Assembly: GCA_001429555.1 (NCBI GenBank)
Contig: LMSR01000020.1
Coordinates: 152,556 to 216,555 of the forward strand
Direction of reading: 5' to 3'
DNA: 64,000 nt
Origin: Nocardioides sp. Soil797
GTDB taxonomy: Bacteria > Actinomycetota > Actinomycetes > Propionibacteriales > Nocardioidaceae
In this document: one piece after another, positions 51,790 through 60,888 of the stretch
Position numbering within the stretch: position 1 is the first letter of the stretch
Layout of the letters: every line of letters starts with the position of its first letter
Notes under the pieces: model-generated
Database searches by the model: none
Told to the model about the DNA's origin: nothing
What the model saw: the letters and a program-made list of their open reading frames with translations, nothing else
Made by a program: the position numbers and the translations under genes

Positions 51790-53043
51790 TCACCGGCTCG
51801 CGCCGAGCGCACTGCGTCTCTCCATGAGATGCGTGCGCTCGGCGTCGTTGCGACACAGCGCCAGCGCCTCGTCGTACGACGACCGGGCGGACTCGGGATC
51901 GCCCACCCGCGCGAACAGCTCGGCACGCACGGCCGGCAGCCTGTGCGATCCCGGCCAGTCGAGGTCGGCCAGGGCGGCCAGCCCCGCCGCGGGGCTCTCC
52001 GCCTCGGCCACGGCGACTGCTCGGGCGACCTCGGTGGGCGGTCCCGGCATCACCTGCAGCAGCAGGTCGTAGAGCGCCACGATGCGCGACCAGTTCGTCG
52101 CCTCGGTGGAGGGAGCGAGCGCGTGCTCCCCGGCGATGCGTGCCTGAAGCGCGTAGGCGGCAGCGGGCACGGTCATCGGGCCGAGCAGGGCGGGACTCAT
52201 CAGCCGGTCGCGAGCGGCAGCGATCTCGTCGTGGTGCCAGAGGCTGCGGTCCTGGTCGGCCAACAGCACCAGCTCACCCTCGGCATCGACCCGGGCCTCC
52301 CGGCGTGAGTGCTGGAATCCCATCAGGGCACGCAGGGCCACCAGCACGGGTTCGTCCTGCCCCCGCAGGTCATCGGTCACCGAGACCAGCTCGATGGCCG
52401 ACCCGGCCAGCTCAGCGCGCAGGAGGTCGGGCCCGGAGCCCGGTGCGTAGCCTGCGGTGAACGCCAGGTACCCGATCTGTGCGACCGTGTCGAGGCGCCC
52501 GGGCAGGTCCTCCTCGCTCGGCACCGTGAACGGGATGCCGGCGCCGACCACCTTCTTCTTGGCGCGGGTGATCCGTGCGGCCATCGTCGACTCCGAGACC
52601 AGGAACAGGCGGGCGATGTCGGGAGTGCTGACGCCGACGACCAGGCGCAGGGCCAGGGCGCTGGCCGCTTCGGGGGCCAACGCCGGGTGGGCGCACATCA
52701 GCACCAACCTCAGCAGCTCGTCCTCGATGAGACCTCCCGGATCGGCCATCACCTCGGCCGGAACCTGACGCTCGGCATCCGTGACGAGCAGCGGCATTCG
52801 GCGCTGGTGCATCGTCTCGGCGCGCAGGCGGTCGACGATGCGACGGCTCGCCACGGTGTGCAGCCACGCCGGCGGGTTGTGCGGCACCCCTCGCTCGGCC
52901 CAGACCCGCGCAGCCGACTCGACGGCGTCGGCCAGCGCGTCCTCGACGAGGTCGAGGCGGCGGTGGCGCGCGAGGAGCAGGGCCACGAGCCGGCCCCACT
53001 CCTCGCGGACCGTCGCGTCGAGCGCTGCGTGGGGATCGGTCAC
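51790..53043 (-). CDS. ECF42-type RNA polymerase sigma factor with C-terminal extension
   Basis: 417 residues: sigma regions 2 and 4 in the first 180 (RHRRLDLVEDALADAVESAARVWAERG; LALRLVVGVSTPDIARLFLVSESTMAARITRAKKKV) and a 230-residue helical TPR-like C-terminal domain (DUF6596 type). In this family the C-terminal domain replaces an anti-sigma factor. Genes for YCII-type proteins lie next to ECF42 genes, as here: its ATG overlaps the stop of the nearest YCII gene. Confidence 0.9.
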   Translation of the reverse strand: MTDPHAALDATVREEWGRLVALLLARHRRLDLVEDALADAVESAARVWAERGVPHNPPAWLHTVASRRIVDRLRAETMHQRRMPLLVTDAERQVPAEVMADPGGLIEDELLRLVLMCAHPALAPEAASALALRLVVGVSTPDIARLFLVSESTMAARITRAKKKVVGAGIPFTVPSEEDLPGRLDTVAQIGYLAFTAGYAPGSGPDLLRAELAGSAIELVSVTDDLRGQDEPVLVALRALMGFQHSRREARVDAEGELVLLADQDRSLWHHDEIAAARDRLMSPALLGPMTVPAAAYALQARIAGEHALAPSTEATNWSRIVALYDLLLQVMPGPPTEVARAVAVAEAESPAAGLAALADLDWPGSHRLPAVRAELFARVGDPESARSSYDEALALCRNDAERTHLMERRSALGASR

Positions 53044-53390
53044 CTCGAGATGATCACCGTCGGCCGGATCTCCACGGAGTACGACGGGGGCAGGAGTGCC
53101 GCTGCCGCAATTGCGTGGTCCATGTCCGGCAGCTCAGCGTCGTAGTACCCACCGATCATCTCCACCGTCTCCGCGAAGGGACCATCGCTGATCGTGGTGG
53201 CACCGTCGACGTGTCGCACGGTGGTGGCCGTGTCGGTGTCGGCCAGCGCCGCCGACCCCAGCTCGCTGCCGTGCGCGGCCACGTAGTCGGAGAACGCCTG
53301 GTGGGCCGTGAAGAACGGCTCCTGTTCAGCCGGCGTCAGCCGGTCGAAGTGGCCCGCCTCGTAGGCGATCAGGAAGACGTAGCGCTTCAT
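53040..53390 (-). CDS. YCII-related (DGPF) protein 3
   Basis: 116 residues, with the SDGPFAE motif near residue 67 and the ferredoxin-like YCII fold (MKRYVFLIAYEAGHFDRLTP...GGYYDAELPD). The weakest match of the three copies in this operon. It overlaps the sigma gene by ATGA. Function unknown; these are predicted partners of ECF42 sigma factors. Confidence 0.85.
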   Translation of the reverse strand: MKRYVFLIAYEAGHFDRLTPAEQEPFFTAHQAFSDYVAAHGSELGSAALADTDTATTVRHVDGATTISDGPFAETVEMIGGYYDAELPDMDHAIAAAALLPPSYSVEIRPTVIISR

Positions 53391-53749
53391 GACGGACGCT
53401 CCTCGGGAGAGACGCAGCGTCGGACCTCCACGGCATCACCCAGCCCGGCGATGATCTTGCAGCACTCCATCAGGTCATCGGGGTCGGAGGTCTCGACCTG
53501 GTAGAAACCGCCGACCTGCTCGGCAGTCTCCACGAACGGACCGTCGGTGATCGACTGGCCACCGGGTTGCACGGTCCTGGCCTCGGTCGTCGGGTGCAGC
53601 TCCGCGCCGCCGACGATCTTGTGGCCACGCCTGGTCAGCTCGGCGCCGAAGCGGTCGTACTCGGCGTACCCGTCCTCGCGCTCCTTCAGGCTCATCGAGG
53701 ACCACCAGCGGTCGGCGTCCCCGAGAATCAGTACGACGTACTCAGTCAT
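53387..53749 (-). CDS. YCII-related (DGPF) protein 2
   Basis: 120 residues from the ATG at 53749 (MTEYVVLILGDADRWW). DGPF motif as TDGPFVETAEQVGGFYQVE. The stop overlaps the start of copy 3. Confidence 0.85.
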   Translation of the reverse strand: MTEYVVLILGDADRWWSSMSLKEREDGYAEYDRFGAELTRRGHKIVGGAELHPTTEARTVQPGGQSITDGPFVETAEQVGGFYQVETSDPDDLMECCKIIAGLGDAVEVRRCVSPEERPS

Positions 53750-54110
53750 GCTCAACGTCCTCCTGCGGGCGACGGCGGAACTCGATGAGCTCGCCCCGAG
53801 ACGCGAACCGGGCGCAGATCTCGCGCAGCTCGGCCTCGTTGTCGGACTCGATGTAGTAGAACCCGACGACCTGCTCGGCCGACTCCGTGAACGGGCCCTC
53901 GGTGACGATTGCGCCACCGTTGCCGTCGGGGCGCATCGAGGTGGCCAGAGATGACGGCTCCAGCGGACTGACCGCGATGATGCGGTGGCCGCCGGCCTCG
54001 AGGTCGGCCTGGAACTGCCCGTGGGAGGCCATGCCCTTCTCGTGCTCCTCGGGTGGCAGCCTCGCCCACTCGGCCTCCGGGGCCGGGAGCAGGATCATGA
54101 AGCGACTCAT
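53742..54110 (-). CDS. YCII-related (DGPF) protein 1
   Basis: 122 residues from the ATG at 54110 (MSRFMILLPAPEAEWARL), first gene of the operon. The motif is TEGPFTESAEQVVGFYYIE, with Glu for Asp. It overlaps copy 2 by 8 nt. Upstream is a 178-nt region divergent from the YihY gene. Confidence 0.85.
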   Translation of the reverse strand: MSRFMILLPAPEAEWARLPPEEHEKGMASHGQFQADLEAGGHRIIAVSPLEPSSLATSMRPDGNGGAIVTEGPFTESAEQVVGFYYIESDNEAELREICARFASRGELIEFRRRPQEDVEHD

Positions 54111-54276
54111 TCGACTTTCCTCCTGGAGATCCGAGGCCGCGGACGCGACCTCACCACCATGACGGACGAGCACCCGGGGAATCGACAGCCACGGCGAGAT
54201 TTCTCGACGGGCGTCCATGGGGACATGCCTGGCGCTCAGGAGGCCGTCGTTGCGCGATTGTGGGCAGCCATCTCGA

Positions 54277-54282
54277 TACCCT
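54277..54282 (+). promoter_or_regulatory. yihY-family gene -10 element (leaderless type)
   Basis: TACCCT lies 6 nt before the ATG at 54289, with no ribosome-binding site between. Confidence 0.45.
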
Positions 54283-54288
54283 AGGCGC

Positions 54289-55398
54289 ATGTCCGCCACG
54301 AACAGGAAGGACGGGCTGCCACTCGGGTTGGTCCGGCTGTTCTGGCGTCTCTTCGTGACGACGGTGTCGTCCTGCATGCGCTATCGCGTCACCGGTCTGG
54401 CTGCCGAGGCGGCGTTCTTCGCCGTGCTCTCCATGCCGCCGCTGATCTTCGCCCTGGCCGGGTCCGTGGGCTACATCGGCGAGCGCTTCACCGACGCCCA
54501 GGTCGAGGACGTCCGGCAGGCCGTGATCGACGTGTCCAGTCGGGCACTCACCGACTCGGCCGTCGACAAGATCATCGTGCCCACCATCAACGATGTCTTC
54601 TCCGGCGGTCGGCTCGACGTGATCTCGATCGGATTCATCCTCGCGCTCTGGTCGGGCTCGAGGGCGTTGAACGTCTTCGTCGACACCATCACGATCATGC
54701 ACGGGCTCGGCGGCCACCGGGGGATCGTGAAGACCCGGGCACTGTCCTTCGGCCTCTACGCCCTCGGCCTGATCACCGGTGCCGTCTCGATCCCGCTGGT
54801 GGTGGCCGGTCCGAGACTGGTGCGCAACTGGTTGCCGGATCGCCTGCAGTTCCTCAATGACCTCTACTGGCCGATCGTGATCGTCGTGTGCATCTGCTTC
54901 CTCGCCACGCTCTACCACGTGTCGGTGCCGGTGCGGACGGCGTGGCGCTACAACCTGCCCGGCGCCACGTTCAGCCTGGCCAGCTGGATCCTCGGTTCCT
55001 ACCTGCTGCGTTGGTTCCTCACCGCGACGGCCGCCGACTCCAAGTCCGTCTACGGCCCACTGGCGGCGCCCATCGCCGTACTCCTGTGGCTCTACCTGGT
55101 CTCGATCGCGGTGTTGATCGGTGCCGCCCTCAACGCAGCCTGCGACACGGTCTTCCCGCAGAACACCACACAGCGGGCCCGACAGGAGCTGATGCGCCGA
55201 CTGAACGCGGTGCTCCCCAACCGGATCACCGATCGCTACGCGCCACGCCGCACGGAGGCCGAGGAGGCCCCCGACGCCCCGGCGCCCCGGACAACCGGTC
55301 CGACACCCGGTCCGGCGCCCGGTTCCCCTGATCAGGCACCCACTGCGCCGATCACGCGCCGCGACACCCGCCCGACCACGTCGGAGGTCGAGGAATGA
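54289..55398 (+). CDS. YihY/BrkB-family membrane protein
   Basis: 369 residues from the ATG at 54289. Six membrane helices; the family opening RYRVTGLAAEAAFFAVLSMPPLIFALAG and the C-terminal PGATFSLASWILGSYLLRWF, GPLAAPIAVLLWLYLVSIAVLIGAALNA are typical. The last 50 residues are a Pro/Thr-rich tail. Once annotated as ribonuclease BN, the family has no proven activity. It precedes the K+ channel gene by 64 nt and may share its transcript. Confidence 0.9.
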   Translation: MSATNRKDGLPLGLVRLFWRLFVTTVSSCMRYRVTGLAAEAAFFAVLSMPPLIFALAGSVGYIGERFTDAQVEDVRQAVIDVSSRALTDSAVDKIIVPTINDVFSGGRLDVISIGFILALWSGSRALNVFVDTITIMHGLGGHRGIVKTRALSFGLYALGLITGAVSIPLVVAGPRLVRNWLPDRLQFLNDLYWPIVIVVCICFLATLYHVSVPVRTAWRYNLPGATFSLASWILGSYLLRWFLTATAADSKSVYGPLAAPIAVLLWLYLVSIAVLIGAALNAACDTVFPQNTTQRARQELMRRLNAVLPNRITDRYAPRRTEAEEAPDAPAPRTTGPTPGPAPGSPDQAPTAPITRRDTRPTTSEVEE

Positions 55399-55462
55399 GC
55401 TTCCGTGCCACACTGACCCCCGTGCCAACACGCTCACGCGATTCCCGGAGAGGCTGACCCGG

Positions 55463-56548
55463 GTGGACGACACGACAGTCCAGAAGGTGCTCCGGGGCGT
55501 CTCGCTGCCGGCTCGCGCACGCTCCCCGTGGTGGGAGCTCGGCCGGCGCCTGTTGCTCGCCCTGGCCATCCTGGCCGGGACCGTCATGCTGGTGTGGTTC
55601 GACCGCGGTGGCTACTACGACAACAACGATCCGACCCGCAAGGTCGACCTGATCGACGCGATCTACTACACGACAGTCACGCTCAGCACGACCGGGTACG
55701 GCGACATCACGCCCTGGTCGGACTCTGCTCGACTGGTCAACGCATTCATCATCACGCCGGCCCGCATCGGGTTCCTGGTCCTGTTGATCGGTACGACGCT
55801 CGAGGTGCTCGCCGCACAGGGCCGCGAAATGTTCCGGGTCACCCGGTGGAGGAAGAAGATGCAGCAACACGTCGTCGTCATCGGCTACGGCACCAAGGGA
55901 CGCAGCGCGGCCAGTGCCCTGGTCCAGAACGGCACCGATCCCGAGTCGATCGTGGTCGTCGATCCGTTGCCTCTGGCCCGCGAGGAGGCCAACTCCGACG
56001 GGTTGGCGGTCATCGCCGGTGACGCGACCCGGCGCGAGGTGCTGCGGCGGGCGGGCGTGGCCGACGCCTCCCAGATCATCATCACCACCGATCACGATGC
56101 CAACACGATGATGGCAACGCTCACCGTGCGCCAGCTCAACCCCGATGCCTACATCGTGGCTGCGGTGCGGGAGCAGGTGAACGTGCCGCTGGTGCGCCAG
56201 AGCGGCGCCGACGCGGTCGTCACCTCCTCCGAGGCAGTCGGTCGGTTGCTCGGTCTCTCGTCGATGTCGCCCAAGCTGGGTGAGGTGATGGAGGACCTGA
56301 TGACCTACGGCACCGGGCTCGAGGTCGCCGAGCGTGACCTGCTGGTCAAGGAGGTCGGCAAGCAGCCCCAGTCGTTGCCCGACCAGGTGATCGCCGTCGT
56401 TCGCGACGAGAAGGTGTACCGCTACTTCGACCCGGTGGTGACCCAGCTGGCCCGCGGCGACCGGCTCATCGTCGTACGACCGGCCAAGGAGCAGCCGTGG
56501 GCGCCCCGCCCCGGCACCCACGACGAAGAGACCGCCGACGAGGACTGA
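55463..56548 (+). CDS. Two-helix potassium channel with a cytoplasmic RCK/TrkA domain
   Basis: 361 residues from the GTG at 55463 (GGAGAGG upstream). One pore region between two membrane helices (LLLALAILAGTVMLVWF; IGFLVLLIGTTLEVLA), selectivity filter TLSTTGYGDITPW near residue 75-82, then RCK N-domain (HVVVIGYGTKGRSAASAL near 138) and a TrkA_C domain. MthK-like K+ channel gated by ligand binding to the RCK ring; selectivity for K+ from GYGD. Confidence 0.93.
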   Translation: MDDTTVQKVLRGVSLPARARSPWWELGRRLLLALAILAGTVMLVWFDRGGYYDNNDPTRKVDLIDAIYYTTVTLSTTGYGDITPWSDSARLVNAFIITPARIGFLVLLIGTTLEVLAAQGREMFRVTRWRKKMQQHVVVIGYGTKGRSAASALVQNGTDPESIVVVDPLPLAREEANSDGLAVIAGDATRREVLRRAGVADASQIIITTDHDANTMMATLTVRQLNPDAYIVAAVREQVNVPLVRQSGADAVVTSSEAVGRLLGLSSMSPKLGEVMEDLMTYGTGLEVAERDLLVKEVGKQPQSLPDQVIAVVRDEKVYRYFDPVVTQLARGDRLIVVRPAKEQPWAPRPGTHDEETADED

Positions 56549-56605
56549 ACCACCAGGTCAGGCACTCGGCTCCGGCTGCGGTGTGCCGCGACGGGGATTC
56601 CCGCG

Positions 56606-56627
56606 GACTTGGGTGCTCACCTAGGGT
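56606..56627 (+). promoter_or_regulatory. Acyltransferase promoter, with a GACTTGGG element
   Basis: TAGGGT (56622-56627) is 8 nt before the ATG at 56636. GACTTGGG at 56606 is followed by a CCTAG-containing box, a weak third version of the leader at 33052 and 39415. Confidence 0.4.
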
Positions 56628-56635
56628 GGGCGGCG

Positions 56636-58732
56636 ATGCCACCAGCACCCCGTCCTGCCAGTTGGGCCTATCGCCCAGAACTCGACGGCCTGCGCACGTT
56701 CGCGGTCGTCATCATCATCTTCTACCACTCACGCGTGGACCGGATCGATGGCGCATTCATCGCCCTCGACCTGTTCTTCGTGCTGTCCGGCTTCCTGGTC
56801 ACCAACGTGGTGATGACCGAGATCGACCAGCGCGGCACCCTCGATCTTGGCCGGTACTACGCTCGACGGGTCCGCCGACTCCTCCCGGCCGCCGTCGTGG
56901 CGATCCTGGGCATCTGCCTGCTGTTCGTGCTGGTCTCCTCCGAGCCGCAACGGGTCGGGTTCGTGCGTCAGGGCCAGGCGGCCCTGGTCTATCTGGCGAA
57001 CTGGCAGTTCATCGCCGAGGCCAATGACTACTTCGTCGCCGACGCGACCGCCTCACCCTTCATGCACTTCTGGTCACTGTCGGTCGAGGAGCAGTACTAC
57101 ATCTTCTTCCCCCTGCTGATCCTGATGGTGCACCGGATGGCTCCCGGTCGTGGCCGGGTGCTGCTCGGTGTCCTGGGTGTGCTCATCGCACTGTCGATCA
57201 CCTCGCAGGTGGTCTCGGCGATGACCGATCCGATCCGTGCCTACTACGCCACAGATGCCCGGCTCTACCAGTTGTTGGCCGGGGCTGCCCTGGCCATCGC
57301 GTTGCGCGAATTCGTCAAGGAGACCTCGAGGGGTGACGACGGATCCGTCAGCTGGCCCCGACTCGGTCCGATCCTCTCGGCCCTGGGGCTGGTGGGCTAC
57401 TTCCTGCTCGGCAGCGAGCTGCTCGCGATGCCGAACACGGCTCGCAACCTGCTCGCCACCCTCCTGGCCCTGGCAATGATCTGTGGGCTCTACACGTCGG
57501 CAGGCTCGCTGTTGTCCCGGGTCTTCGGCAGGCCGACACCGGTCTATCTGGGCAAGATCTCCTACGGCACCTACCTGTGGCACTGGCCGATGATCCTGGT
57601 GGTGGGCGAGCTCTTCACCATCCGTCCTGTTGCCGTGGCTGTCCTGAGCGGGATCGCGGCCACCGCGCTGGCCTCGCTCTCCTACCACGTGCTCGAGACG
57701 CCGATCCGGCGTACGAAGTGGCTCGACCGCCTGAACTGGCGCGCCGTGGGGGCGGGGTTGGCCATCAGCGTGCTGGCAGCGGTGTTCGCGATCCAGCCGG
57801 TCCTGAGCAGTTCCCGGGCCCCGGTGGTGGCTGCCTCGACGGAGGAGCCGAGTGAGGTGGTCCAACGCCTCTCCGGAGCGGATTCCGACAAGCAGTTGCG
57901 CAAGGGGCTCGGCGACGATGTCGACCTGGCCGCTGTGGTGGAGGACAAGGGACCGGACGACGTCTGGTGCGGCCCCGAGAACCCGGACGACTGCACCCTG
58001 GTCGACGGCGGCGGAGCGCACGTGATGCTCGTGGGGGACAGTCACGCGAGGATGCTCGCCCCCGGACTGATCAAGGCGGCGAGGAAACACGATCTCAAGC
58101 TGTCGGCCAAGATCGTGCCCGGATGCCCGTGGGCGGCCGGGGTCTACAACGGCAAGGCGCCCGGCAAGTCGAAGGAACGCTGCTTCGAGGCAGGCAAGGA
58201 CTTCTACACCAAGACCGTGCCGGCGGTAGATCCTGACGTGGTCGTGGTGGCCAACTATGACCGAGGTGAGAAGTGGCAGGGCCGACTCGTCGACGAGGAC
58301 GACAACGACGTGGCGTGGCCGCGTCAGCAGTTCCGCGCCATCGAGCGGACCGCCGACCTGTTGGCCGAGAACGACACCGGGTTGGTGATGGTCAAGAGCA
58401 TCCTGGGCACAGGTGGGTGGAGCACCAAGGGCCCGGACCCACTGGATTGCCTGGCCCGGGCCAAGAAGCCCGGGAAGTGCAAGGTGGTGCGGCCGACCGA
58501 GGATGCGTTCGTGGACGGCCTCCTCGAGACCACCGCGGCCCTTCACGACAACGCTGCGACCGTCGACCTCAACCCGTTGATCTGTCCCGATGGGCTGGTC
58601 TGTTCACCCGTGCGCGACGGCTATCCGGTCTGGCGCAACCAAAACCACCTCGCCGGGCGTACGTCGGAGGCGCTGGCCGAGCCGATCTGGGAGCTGGTCG
58701 AAGGGACCGAGCTGCTCGGCAAGCCGAGCTGA
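56636..58732 (+). CDS. OafA-type membrane acyltransferase 3 with C-terminal SGNH domain
   Basis: O-acyltransferase that transfers acetyl or other acyl groups to sugars or peptidoglycan at the membrane. 698 residues from the ATG at 56636. Acyltransferase-3 opening YRPELDGLRTFAVVIIIFYH (His in the active site), WSLSVEEQYYIFFPLLIL near 150 and about ten membrane helices to near 400. Then an external SGNH hydrolase-like domain, GAHVMLVGDSHARMLAPGL near 460 (Ser of GDSH) and WRNQNHLAGRTSEALA for the catalytic His. Target unknown. Confidence 0.92.
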   Translation: MPPAPRPASWAYRPELDGLRTFAVVIIIFYHSRVDRIDGAFIALDLFFVLSGFLVTNVVMTEIDQRGTLDLGRYYARRVRRLLPAAVVAILGICLLFVLVSSEPQRVGFVRQGQAALVYLANWQFIAEANDYFVADATASPFMHFWSLSVEEQYYIFFPLLILMVHRMAPGRGRVLLGVLGVLIALSITSQVVSAMTDPIRAYYATDARLYQLLAGAALAIALREFVKETSRGDDGSVSWPRLGPILSALGLVGYFLLGSELLAMPNTARNLLATLLALAMICGLYTSAGSLLSRVFGRPTPVYLGKISYGTYLWHWPMILVVGELFTIRPVAVAVLSGIAATALASLSYHVLETPIRRTKWLDRLNWRAVGAGLAISVLAAVFAIQPVLSSSRAPVVAASTEEPSEVVQRLSGADSDKQLRKGLGDDVDLAAVVEDKGPDDVWCGPENPDDCTLVDGGGAHVMLVGDSHARMLAPGLIKAARKHDLKLSAKIVPGCPWAAGVYNGKAPGKSKERCFEAGKDFYTKTVPAVDPDVVVVANYDRGEKWQGRLVDEDDNDVAWPRQQFRAIERTADLLAENDTGLVMVKSILGTGGWSTKGPDPLDCLARAKKPGKCKVVRPTEDAFVDGLLETTAALHDNAATVDLNPLICPDGLVCSPVRDGYPVWRNQNHLAGRTSEALAEPIWELVEGTELLGKPS

Positions 58733-58764
58733 TCGCCCGCGCCGGGTGAGCTCTGGCCGGAGGC

Positions 58765-60108
58765 TCAGGCCTTCAACGAAGCCGGCAGCACTTCCCAGCC
58801 GCGCAGGATGCGGGTGGAGCGTCGTTCCGCCCCCTCGAGCAGCTGCAGCTCAGGGAAGCGGTCGAAGATGGTCCGGAGCCCGACCTCTCCCTCCATGCGG
58901 GCCAGCGCTGCTCCCAGGCAGTAGTGCCGACCGGAGGAGAACGCCACGTGTTCGGCGGCGTTCTCGCGGGTCACGTCGAAGCGGTTCGGCTCGGTGAAGA
59001 CCTCGGGGTCACGGTTCGCCGCGGCGAGCAGGGTGGTGATGATCGCACCCCGTGGAACCGGCTGACCGGCAACCTCCGTGTCACGCACGACGGTGCGACC
59101 GGTGAGCAACACCGGCGGATCCACACGCAGAACCTCGTCGACAGCGTTGGGCCACAGGTCTGGCTCGGCCTGCAGCCGTCGCAGCTGGTCGGGGTTCTGC
59201 ATGAGGAGCGCGATGCCGTTGCTGAGCAGGTTGACGGTGGTCTCGAAGCCGGCCGCCAGCACCAACCCGGCGGTGGACTTGAGCTCGTTGTCGCTGAGGC
59301 CGTTGCCGTCGTAGTCGCGGGCCAGCACCATCTGGCTGAGCAGGTCGTCGCCCGGATTGCGGCGTACGCTCGCGAGGTGCTCGCCGAGCCACTGGTCGAA
59401 GCCGAGCAGTGCCTGGTCGACCCGGCGGAACCTGCGCCAGGTCAGCCCGAGGTCGAGGCTGGGGGCGGCCGCCATGCCGAAGCCGAGCACACGGTCGCGC
59501 TCCGACAGGGGTACGCCGAGGATCTCGGCGATCACGGTGACCGGCAGCAGTGCGCAGTAGTCGTGGACCAGGTCGACGGGGGAATCGGCGCGAGCGGCCA
59601 AGTCGTCGAGCAGCGACGCGGCGATCTCCTCGGTGCGCCCACGCAGCCGCTGGACCGCACGCACGGAGAAGACACGGGTGACCAGCTTGCGATAGCGGGT
59701 GTGCTCCGGCGGCTCGGTGACCAACAGGGACGGCGGCGTGAGCGGACCGAGCGGCGCCCTGTCGAATGCCCAGGACTGCAGGGTGCCGACCGCGCCGGTG
59801 CCGTTGAAGTCGACTCCCGAGCGGACGTCGTGGCTGTTGAGCACCTCCTTCACCACGGGGAGCGAGGCGGTCACCATGGCGAACTTCGAGCGATGCATGG
59901 CGCCGGCCGCGCGGATCTCCTCGAAGAGCTCCAGTGGCATGTCGGGGCCGTTGCTGGCCAGCACCAGTCTTCCGTGCAGGTCGCCGCGCCGGGCCGCCGT
60001 ACGCATCGCGAACTGGGGGAGCGCCTGGCCGAAGCCCCAGCGCAGGGCACGGGCGGCGGCGGTCTCGACCCCCGTGGTGACCGAGTTGACCAGGGTCGGA
60101 GACGGCAT
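58765..60108 (-). CDS. Cytochrome P450
   Basis: 447 residues from the ATG at 60108 (AAAGGAAG upstream). Heme-ligand motif FSSGRHYCLGAALAR with Cys397, I-helix AAGFETTVNLL and ExxR in VDEVLRVDPPVL. No membrane anchor, so it is a soluble class I bacterial enzyme needing ferredoxin partners not present here. The substrate cannot be read. Divergent from, and probably controlled by, the TetR gene; two palindromes lie in the 58-nt gap. Confidence 0.93.
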   Translation of the reverse strand: MPSPTLVNSVTTGVETAAARALRWGFGQALPQFAMRTAARRGDLHGRLVLASNGPDMPLELFEEIRAAGAMHRSKFAMVTASLPVVKEVLNSHDVRSGVDFNGTGAVGTLQSWAFDRAPLGPLTPPSLLVTEPPEHTRYRKLVTRVFSVRAVQRLRGRTEEIAASLLDDLAARADSPVDLVHDYCALLPVTVIAEILGVPLSERDRVLGFGMAAAPSLDLGLTWRRFRRVDQALLGFDQWLGEHLASVRRNPGDDLLSQMVLARDYDGNGLSDNELKSTAGLVLAAGFETTVNLLSNGIALLMQNPDQLRRLQAEPDLWPNAVDEVLRVDPPVLLTGRTVVRDTEVAGQPVPRGAIITTLLAAANRDPEVFTEPNRFDVTRENAAEHVAFSSGRHYCLGAALARMEGEVGLRTIFDRFPELQLLEGAERRSTRILRGWEVLPASLKA

Positions 60109-60124
60109 GGTGCGACTTCCTTTC

Positions 60125-60159
60125 GATACTGTGCGGTATCCAATACTCTGAAGTATCGT
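60125..60159. promoter_or_regulatory. Operator pair between the P450 and TetR genes
   Basis: GATAC-TGTGCG-GTATC (60125-60140) and ATACT-CTGA-AGTAT (60143-60156) are perfect dyads. The second covers TATCGT (60154-60159), a -10 box 7 nt before the tetR start, as expected for autoregulation; the first lies next to the P450 start. Confidence 0.75.
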
Positions 60160-60166
60160 AGCGCGC

Positions 60167-60775
60167 ATGTCCAGCCCCACGACGCGGCGTCGCCCCACCC
60201 GTGACCAGGTCCGCCGCGCGCTCCTCGACGCGGCGGCGGAGGTGTTCGCCAGACGCGGCATCGACGGGGCCAGTCTCGACGAGGTGGCCGCGGCTGCCGG
60301 CTTCACGAAGGGTGCGCTCTACTCCAACTTCGCGAGCAAGGCTGCCCTGATCGACGCGCTGGCCGAGGACCACATCTCGACGTACGTCGACCTCGGCCTG
60401 GCCGCGGTCTCCGACCCCGACGTTCCGATGACCGACCAGGCGAAGGCGCTCGGCGACCGGCTCACCAAGGCGCTCGACGAGCGCCAGGACGCACAGGTGC
60501 TCTTCCTCGACCTCTGGGCTCGCTCGGTGCGTCAGGGCGAGCCCGACCAGGCGTTCCTGCAGCGCCGGCGCGAGCTGCACGCCTTCATCACGCGGACGCT
60601 CGAGGAGCACGCGGAGCGCGCTGGGACGCAGCTGCCGCTGTCGGCCGAAGCGGTCGCCACTGTGCTGATGGCGCTGGCCAACGGGCTGGCCATCGAACGC
60701 CGTGTCGCTCCCCAGCAGGTGCCGGACGACCTCTTCGGCCAGGTCCTGGCGATGTTGGTGCGCCCGGCTGACTGA
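60167..60775 (+). CDS. TetR-family regulator
   Basis: 202 residues. The N-terminal HTH reads VRRALLDAAAEVFARRGIDGASLDEVAAAAGFTKGALYSNFASKAALIDAL, the TetR pattern; the C-terminal ligand pocket is not of a recognised subtype. Divergent from the P450 gene and flanked by two dyads, so it very likely represses both until an unknown ligand is bound. Confidence 0.92.
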   Translation: MSSPTTRRRPTRDQVRRALLDAAAEVFARRGIDGASLDEVAAAAGFTKGALYSNFASKAALIDALAEDHISTYVDLGLAAVSDPDVPMTDQAKALGDRLTKALDERQDAQVLFLDLWARSVRQGEPDQAFLQRRRELHAFITRTLEEHAERAGTQLPLSAEAVATVLMALANGLAIERRVAPQQVPDDLFGQVLAMLVRPAD

Positions 60776-60794
60776 GTGGAGTTCGGGTCCTGGT

Positions 60795-60829
60795 GGAACA
60801 TCTCAGTCGCCAGGTGGCTGAGATGTTCC
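60795..60829 (+). terminator. Hairpin terminator after tetR
   Basis: GGAACATCTCAG and CTGAGATGTTCC are a perfect 12-bp inverted repeat with an 11-nt loop, 20 nt after the stop. Confidence 0.75.
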
Positions 60830-60847
60830 GAGAAGGTCTGAAAATGC

Positions 60848-60878
60848 CGTTTGGCCCCGACGAGGTCGGGGCCAAACG
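60848..60878. terminator. Strong hairpin before the integrase
   Basis: CGTTTGGCCCCGAC-GAG-GTCGGGGCCAAACG, a perfect 14-bp stem with a 3-nt loop. No T-run. It may be a terminator or the chromosomal edge of the island. Confidence 0.65.
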
Positions 60879-60888
60879 TGTGCTGGTG

